From Costus lasius (taxonomy: Eukaryota; Streptophyta; Magnoliopsida; Zingiberales; Costaceae), in contig CM050447.1 of the NCBI GenBank assembly GCA_027563935.2, positions 76,927,461 through 76,991,460 on the forward strand: a stretch of DNA of 64,000 nucleotides. The letters run 5' to 3'. A program made the position numbers and the translations under genes. The notes under the pieces are model-generated. The model made no database searches. It was not told the origin of the DNA and saw only the letters and a list, made by a program, of their open reading frames with translations. Below, piece after piece: positions 59,101-64,000 of the stretch; within the stretch, counting starts at the first letter, position 1, and each line of letters opens with the position of its first letter.

Positions 59101-60108
59101 CAGCAACATCAATGGCGGCAGCTGAAGCTTCCACCAGCAACAGACAGCGGTAGCGGATGCTTCGATCGAAGCTTCTACTAGCTTCCACGCAGTCCACCCG
59201 CCTTCTGCCCACGACCATGCTCTGATGTAGGTTCCGGTGCCGGTCCCTCGCTGGACCAGGTACCAACCGGAGGAACTGGTCGGTACTAGACCTGTTCCTC
59301 AAACACTGCCGGTAAGTAGTGATGATGTATGGAAGGGTAATAGGGGAAGATGACCAAGTTAAGAATCAGTATCTCCAAAATTACATTGCTCTCCCTAGGG
59401 TAAGCTTCATAAATATATAAAACAAATGGTAATTAAATAAACCCAATAAACTAATTTATAATATTCAAATTGTATACCCACTTTATTAATATTTTCAACA
59501 ATAATCTTATCTTCCTTTGTTCTTAATTTATTACTTTTCGCCTCAACAATAGTTAACTCATCAAGACATGTCAATTATCATATAATTATCATAGTTAGCT
59601 ATCACCTATACACAACATCCTTCTATGTTCACATAACATTCTCTATGATCACTACTACTTGTTAGTAATTTCCTTCTCCTTATTGATAGGGTTGTCCATT
59701 GGTTAATAAAATAAATCAAACCAAATTGAAATTGTCTTTTGATTAGATTTTTTTTCCTACTCAGCTTGATTCAATTCAAATTCCACAATAGAAAATTATA
59801 GGGTTATATTTTAGGGTCTACATAGGTTGGTTCGACTAAATAAAAGTCTATATTTATTTATTTTTATTATTTTACTATAAATATATCATTATTTTCTTTT
59901 TAAAACTTGATAATGAATATGAAAACATGTAAAATAATACAATTTTATTTTATTTTTTTTAAAATAACTGTTGTCAGTTAAAAAATTATTTTACATACAT
60001 ATATATATATGCAGTAACCAATGCAAGGTCAAACTAGTACATACTACCATACCAAATGTTACATATTGGTTTTTAAATTTATACTCAATATGGGTATAAA
60101 TACCCCTA

Positions 60109-60153
<45 letters not shown>

Positions 60154-60355
60154 TAGCGTGTGTATGTTTCATGTATAAAGAAACTAGTCCACACTGAGTA
60201 AAGAAGAAGAAGAAAAGAGACTGGTGCGAGCGGTACCAAACACAGTGAGTCATTCCCTGCAAGCTTCCATTAGTCCCTAGTTCATCCTGAGCGAAGAAGA
60301 AGAAGAAAAGAGACTAGTGCGAACGGTACCAAACACAATGAGTCCAAACACAATG

Positions 60356-60392
<37 letters not shown>

Positions 60393-63300
60393 AGAAACTA
60401 GTCCGTATTGAGCGAAGAAGAAGAAGAAAAGAGACTGGTGCGAGCAGTACCAAACACAGCGAGTTCATTCATCGCAAGCTTCCACTAGTCCTTCTTCACT
60501 TGTTCCATCTATACCAATCTGAGCCTAGACTAGTATTTTGAACCAATTTATACCATTTGGTATATATATATATAAGATACTAGTTTGTCCCAAGTGAAGA
60601 AGAAGAAGAAAAGAGACTAGTGCAAGCGGTACCAAACACAGTGAGTTCATTCATCGCAAGCTTCCACTAGTCCTTCATTCATTCCATCTATACCAGTTTG
60701 AGCCTAGACTAGTATTTTGAACCAATTTATACCATTTGGTATTGGTAGTGGGCAATACATCTGACCTTATATATATATGATTAATATGGGTATAAATGCC
60801 CAATGGCAGAGCCACATGGAGGGGAGTGTGGGCAAATGCCCCCTCACTTCTTCAAATTAATTAAATTTATATACATATCTATAATATTATGTGTATATAA
60901 ATTCTGATTTTCCCTCACTAAATTTTTTTAATCTTACTAATATTATCCGCATATGCCTATTGCTCCGATACCCAAATTTGGGTCTTGGATCTAGGATCCG
61001 CACTGTAAATACATATATAGATTTGAATGTCTATCAAACTCAACCTTTCGTCTCTTGGAAGGAGAGTTGATTGCATGTATACAAAAATTGAACTTCTACA
61101 TGATGTTTTAAGAACATAAGAATTAAAGTATACATAACATAAACCTATAGAAATATTCTAGACCTGATTTGGTTTCTTAGTTGAATGTGATCATTTTACT
61201 TGATTTGTGTACAATTGCATTTTTTTTTCTTGGAAACACCACATAGAATGATACTAATAAGAACAAATGAGCAAGCCGCACTTCAAGATTGCAAGGTCAA
61301 ATTACTATAAGAGGTCACATCAAATAGCAGCAATAAATTAGTGTATAAAATAAGCTTCAGTTTCATACCATCACGTCACACAGAAACTTGGGGTTTCCAT
61401 CACCACCAAATAATGGGTCCCAGGGGGGAGTTCCTTCCCAATCTCCATCACAAGTCAATTCCTCTCTGTGCTTTGCTTTTTCATATACATGTTTTTTTTC
61501 TTTTCGCCGGGAGGTCCTAGGCCTTTTGTCACTGTCATTCAATAGAATTTTTTCACCATACCTCCTGACAATGTTTGAGAGACAATCATCAAGCTGAAAT
61601 ATGTGTCCACAAGAAGGCAATGAGGTGGGCGTAACTAAGAAATAGCTAGAAAGGAGAAACTAAAAATCATGCGATCTGACCATATCAGATTCTTCACAGC
61701 ATCCAACAAACAATTTGTTGGTGGAATTTGATTCTGAGATCATTTCGTTCCCATTAACTGTTGGGATGGAACTCTGCCCTGGATGACTTAGATGTAAGTT
61801 GCCCGTCTAAGTTAGTAAGAAGAAATGAAACACTAATACAAAGAATTCCTTTGGAATAAAATAAAACAACAGACAGGAGAAAGCTAGCCACCACACTCAA
61901 TAATTGATACAACTTAAACACCTTTATAAGCTTGTCAAATGGGAAAAGAAAGAAAGAAAGAAAGAAAGATCCACAAAACTTTTTCAGAGTGAGGAAATTC
62001 TTACAAATCCTGAATGCGAAAATAACTTAGGAGAAAGGCAACCAAGGTTTTCACCAGGAGCACTGCATGTGTGTTTACCTAGTTGCAGTATGCTAACAGC
62101 ATGATAATTGTGGTCAACAAAGCCCGTAGTGTAAACTGTTCAAGTTACAATTACATAGTGGGCTGAGTCAAAACTGTGCAAGGAAAACACTCGGGTGGTC
62201 TGTCATCCATCCTATGTGAATTTCAAACTTATTAAAACCTCAAAAAGCCATTTGACTACTATAAATAAAGTCCTAAGATCAAATTTGAGATCTTGAGAAC
62301 AAACTATAATTATTTTTTTAGTGCGTGATCACAAGGCATATCATGTCATTAGCCATCAGCATCTCGTGCTCACTAAAGTTCACCTCGACATTAAAATAAA
62401 CCTTCAAACTGAGTGGAATTACAAGAACTTCATTCACGCTTGATATTCCATTAACCAATAAAGAATTCTGGCCAAAACATTTTGGAGACAAGCCCAAAAT
62501 ACTAATATACTCTTCCCTTCACCTCTATTTCTTAAACTTCCCTTCTGCCCTCAATTGCTCTGTACATATTTCCATCAAAAGAATTTTTCTGCTTTGTAAT
62601 TTAATTTCAAGATATCCACAATTGAACACTGCAAAATGTGATTGAAATATATATCAACATTTTTTAAATTTTTTTTCCCATATTAGTATTAGGAAACTGT
62701 AAGATGTTTGTCAGCTTCTTCAACTTAACCAGCAGAGGCAAAAACTGGTGGTTATACAGACACCAGAATAGCCCTTCATACATAAGACTCACATAAATTA
62801 TGTGTCTAAGAGTTAAGAAACAAGTAATATAATATCCAAATATTTACAGAGAATACACAGTTCTCGTCTTCTTTCACCAAACTGCAATACATGATAAAGG
62901 AAGCATTGATAGAAAAAAAATTTAAAAAGAGATATTTAAAGATTTCAGAGCACAAACCTTCACTGATTGTTTTCTGCTGGAAGACATCAAATAGTTCCAG
63001 TAAGTAATATGAATCAGCTGCAGCATATAGTATCTGATCTTGACTTAAAGGACGAAATGACCAGTCACTGCATTGAAATTCCTGAATGAAGAAAAGTCAA
63101 CTGAGAAAATCAATAATATCACAGCATATGGCATACTATGTTTGCATTACTACTTTCAAGAAATAGATGCCGGCTAACAAAACCATTCATCATGTATATT
63201 TCATTTTAAGTAACAGAAAGATCCATGTAAGCAGCTTGTAATAAGTCTCATTGAATAAAAAATCACCAACCTTTGATAATGAAAAATTGAGGATTTCCTT

Positions 63301-63402
63301 GCAAATAGTTGCTAAGCTTTTAATATCCTTTGGATGTCTTTTCTCCATGTTTTTATTCTTAAGGTGATGGTAAATGCTGGTGATATCTACAAAAGGTTCA
63401 AC
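48957..63402 (-). CDS. 3'-5' exonuclease plus Mut7-C domain protein (3' nine exons; 5' end outside the window)
   Basis: Predicted nucleic-acid exonuclease of the DnaQ/WRN type fused to a Mut7-C (PIN-like, zinc-ribbon) domain, like Arabidopsis At5g24340 and related to nematode mut-7. Exons on the minus strand are 63271-63402, 62958-63081, 62005-62078, 61681-61806, 61369-61593, 53121-53197, 52870-53005, 51553-51756 and 48957-49016. Every junction is GT..AG, the phases agree, and the joined 1,158 nt are open to TGA (385 residues plus stop). YAAADSYYLL is the exo III motif. GLAKHLRCVGIDA, LLTRDAKLL and the CTKC..CTDC zinc ribbon define Mut7-C. The exon at 62005-62078 is the least certain, being chosen by phase. 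Exo I and II lie upstream, beyond 64000. The gene looks intact. Confidence 0.93.
49017..51552 (-). other. Last intron of the exonuclease/Mut7-C gene (2.5 kb)
   Basis: Bounded by YWE|GTAATG and TTACATTACAG|GGA. It is AT-rich. A diverged duplication of about 190 bp is present: CATAACTTTTAAATAAATTC, AAATTTATTTTGAATGAAAG and AACTCAAATATCTTTCC at 49838-49912 recur near 50020-50090. No ORF or element ends were recognised. Confidence 0.75.
51757..52869 (-). other. Intron between Mut7-C exons (1.1 kb)
   Basis: Donor GAG|GTATTT at 52869 and acceptor CCGACAG at 51757. The middle part has TACTAGT and CATACCGACTAATA words forming weak inverted repeats (52490-52620). A 103-codon frame on the minus strand (51892-52203) is hydrophobic but sits in the intron and has no homology that I recognise. 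Confidence 0.7.
53378..53493. mobile_element. Small MITE of about 115 bp
   Basis: The ends TATGTTTTGTTGAATGGAATC and GATTCTATTCAACAAAACATA are near-perfect inverted repeats. The inside has two copies of ATCCTTTCCACCATTGATTCT. No TSD was confirmed. Confidence 0.7.
53577..54514. mobile_element. Inverted-repeat element of about 940 bp with GC-rich core
   Basis: The ends read CAGCCTGTTTCAGTGGAAGG and, inverted, CCAGTCTGTTTCAGTGGAAAG, followed by matching A/G-rich and T/C-rich subterminal tracts. The core repeats GGCGTCGGCGAGG and GGCAAAGGCTT words, giving frames of up to 144 codons on both strands. I regard it as a non-autonomous element with a repetitive GC-rich filling. No clear TSD. Confidence 0.65.
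54515..55267. other. Intronic DNA between two inverted-repeat elements
   Basis: AT-rich, then mixed. A GTATCACGTTCAATCGAT-like duplication (55125-55205) is the only pattern seen. Confidence 0.5.
55271..56119. mobile_element. Tourist/Harbinger-like MITE of 849 bp with a GC-rich repetitive core
   Basis: TAA at 55268-55270 and at 56120-56122 flanks ends GGGCCTGTTTTATTAGGGAG and, inverted, GGGTGTGTTTTATTAGAGGG. A TAA duplication with GGGNNTGTTT ends is typical of PIF/Harbinger Tourist elements. The core repeats CTTCGCCCTGCATCCTGCCG and CCTTCGCTCGCCCC modules and is open for 241 codons on the plus strand (55293-56018), but no transposase is encoded. Confidence 0.85.
55293..56018 (+). CDS. Repetitive 241-codon frame inside the Tourist-like element
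   Basis: Made of repeated HHRERLRPAS, CRLRS and FARP(S/C) modules from the GC-rich tandem repeats, with an unusual Arg/Ala/Pro/Ser composition and no known domain. The ORF lies on the strand opposite to the host gene, inside its intron. Most likely non-coding; it is listed because it is the longest frame in the intron. Confidence 0.15.
   Translation: MQGERKETLFSPCLIGGADLRGKKNGALFSPFCFSPNRRETKNQLLLLVSRAVSFHEHRLRVTLSPSTSRTGSSSCDHVPPSPPGTSSPPCLLHSVLEPAFALHIAAFAHPCREPAPSLASFSARSTACHCYLSHHRERLRPASCRLRSPLPAFAQHPTAFARPSLALSAAGSAAYRCCLCHHRERLRPASYCLRSALPAFTLHPATFACPCRELAPSLAPPAVVALAITVSTTAAAGEGC
56123..58900 (+). other. Intronic degenerate retroelement-like DNA
   Basis: Scattered gag-like traces occur. 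A CCHC-like word, HCGK-stop-GKDHEKSCF, appears at about 58410-58450. A tandem duplication of about 63 bp (GCTGAGTTTAATTATC.TGCTAAACACTATTGTGGGTTTAAT, 58287-58390) lies just upstream. Frames are broken everywhere. Identity is uncertain. Confidence 0.3.
58960..59330. repeat. CAG/CAACAG-rich low-complexity segment with GGACCGGTAC words
   Basis: AGCAACA, GCGGCAGCAACAGACAG and AAGCTTC(C/T)AC repeats. A short minus-strand frame (59063-59302) is only the repeat read through. Confidence 0.6.
60108..60150. repeat. (AT)n microsatellite
   Basis: About 20 AT units. A second (TG)n(AT)n run lies at 60357-60391. They create YIYIYI frames on the minus strand. Confidence 0.95.
60165..60700 (+). repeat. Four imperfect tandem units with GAAGAAGAAGAAAAGAGACTGGTGCGAGCGGTACC
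   Basis: Units near 60200, 60292, 60412 and 60595 each contain AGTCC....GAG(C/T)GAAGAAGAAGAAGAAAAGAGACT(G/A)GTGC(G/A)AG(C)GGTACCAAACACA, often followed by TTCATTCATCGCAAGCTTCCACTAGTCC. Spacers hold microsatellites. This is an expanding intronic minisatellite. Confidence 0.85.
61369..63402 (-). CDS. Exonuclease half of the gene (five exons)
   Basis: Exon 63271-63402 reads VEPFVDITSIYHHLKNKN and KDIKSLATICKEILNF. Exon 62958-63081 reads FQCSDWSFRPLSQDQ and ILYAAADSYYLLELFDVFQ, where the Tyr and Asp of YxxxD are the exo III catalytic residues. Two linker exons (GKHTCSAPGENLGCLS and GNLHLSHPGQSSIPTVNG) are poorly conserved. The fifth exon reads LDDCLSNIVRRYGEKILL, NDSDKRPRTSRRK and WEGTPPWDPLFGGDG, ending FLCDVM at the donor GATG|GTATGA. 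Phases between exons are 0, 1, 0, 0 and 0. Confidence 0.88.
61950..61968. repeat. (GAAA)n microsatellite
   Basis: Five GAAA units in the intron between two linker exons of the exonuclease gene. Confidence 0.9.
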
Positions 63403-64000
63403 CTGACCAAAAGAAACTTGCCAGTTTTAAGAAGAAATTAGTGAGCATTAAAGAAAAATATCACTGCTTCAGAACTACACCCAAGAACTGAAAGTAAAAA
63501 AATTGTCAATTTTGAATCACAAGAAAATGTATTTGATGTCATAATCGCAGGCCAAGTTCAGTGACATGCCAAGATAATCAAATTCCGACATGTATCTAAC
63601 TGTGAGCACATTTACTGTTATATTATATGTACTGTATGCACAATATCAACTTTGAAGTCCTAAAAAAAGTGCAAATAACATTAAAGAAGAACGGGCCATT
63701 TTATTCAATGTATTTTTGGAACTTCCGAATTGCCTATATATGTAACCATTGCAAATATATCCCTTCAAAATTTCGGTTTCTAGTGTATATCATTGTTTTT
63801 TTTACCAAATTTATAATTAATAGAAGCCAATTAATGTTGAACATATGAAGTACACATGATTTATAATCTAATGTTACCGCTTCTGCAATTGACTTAGCAA
63901 GACAATGGTGCAAAATTAAGTCTCTATTCCTGCCCCCACTTTGCCTAGCATTACATTTTAATTTTTATAAGTGTTAATGTTTTAAGTTTACTATTTTTTG
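63403..64000 (-). other. Upstream intron of the exonuclease gene reaching the window edge
   Basis: Begins left of acceptor TTTTGGTCAG|GTTGAA at 63403. No further exon could be matched before 64000. The preceding exons, with exo I and II, must lie to the right of the window. Confidence 0.7.

Larger units (their letters stand above)
53198..61368 (-). other. Giant intron (8.2 kb) between the exonuclease and Mut7-C halves
   Basis: Donor GATG|GTATGA at 61368 and acceptor AATCCACAG at 53198. It contains at least three inverted-repeat transposons (about 53378-53493, 53577-54514, 55271-56119), a tandem repeat region (60160-60700) and (AT)n runs. The flanking exons join in frame (phase 0), so the intron is real despite its size. 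Confidence 0.88.

Noticed and set aside
59991..60262. ORFs containing YIYIYIYIY runs
   Set aside because: They are the (AT)n microsatellite in translation.

Overview
The window is nuclear DNA of a flowering plant. Three things show this: intron-containing genes with GT..AG junctions (a Dof transcription factor and a 3'-5' exonuclease/Mut7-C gene), several layers of nested plant Copia and Ty3/gypsy (Athila-like) LTR retrotransposons, and a Tourist-type MITE with TAA target duplications. I cannot fix the species. The density of nested LTR elements suggests a large or repeat-rich genome. There are no rRNA or organellar genes and nothing bacterial.

Bases 1-36,000 are a retrotransposon graveyard. 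A minus-strand gypsy-like remnant (gag and protease scraps, primer site, LTR) fills 1 to about 2,250. A tandem-repeat-rich region resembling a giant LTR follows (about 2,600-6,700). A minus-strand LTR ending at 20,750 has been hit twice by one Copia family: a solo LTR (8,439-10,123, TSD GCGAG) and a nearly intact 9.07-kb element (10,636-19,706, TSD CTGCC, LTRs about 99.6% identical). That host LTR itself sits in the gag of a plus-strand Athila-like element, whose gag/protease (20,751-21,846), 3' ORF (27,240-28,450) and terminal region can still be read. The same Athila body carries a 2.3-kb solo LTR (22,446-24,756, TSD TTCAC) and an unclassified insert. Two related 1.5-kb Athila-like LTRs face each other at 29,458-30,984 (+) and 31,335-32,882 (-). 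A truncated FAR1/MULE-type pseudogene lies at 34,575-35,485.

Bases 36,000-48,900 hold an intact two-exon Dof gene on the minus strand (37,841-39,025, Dof4.6/DAG1-like). A perfect-ended inverted-repeat element flanked by an approximately 80-bp duplication follows (39,474-40,031), then an old, broken Copia element (41,333-46,289).

Bases 48,957-63,402 (minus strand, running off the right edge) are nine exons of a gene joining a DnaQ/WRN-like 3'-5' exonuclease domain to a C-terminal Mut7-C zinc-ribbon domain. The frame is continuous over 1,158 coding bases. The two domains are separated by an 8.2-kb intron stuffed with MITEs, inverted-repeat elements and microsatellites.

Only these two genes look functional. 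No convincing new biological system was found. The most unusual signals are the CACGGCCGTG-type arrays that recur in LTRs of different families, an ORF that stays open across the Copia insertion site, and small terminal-inverted-repeat elements with GC-rich repetitive cores.
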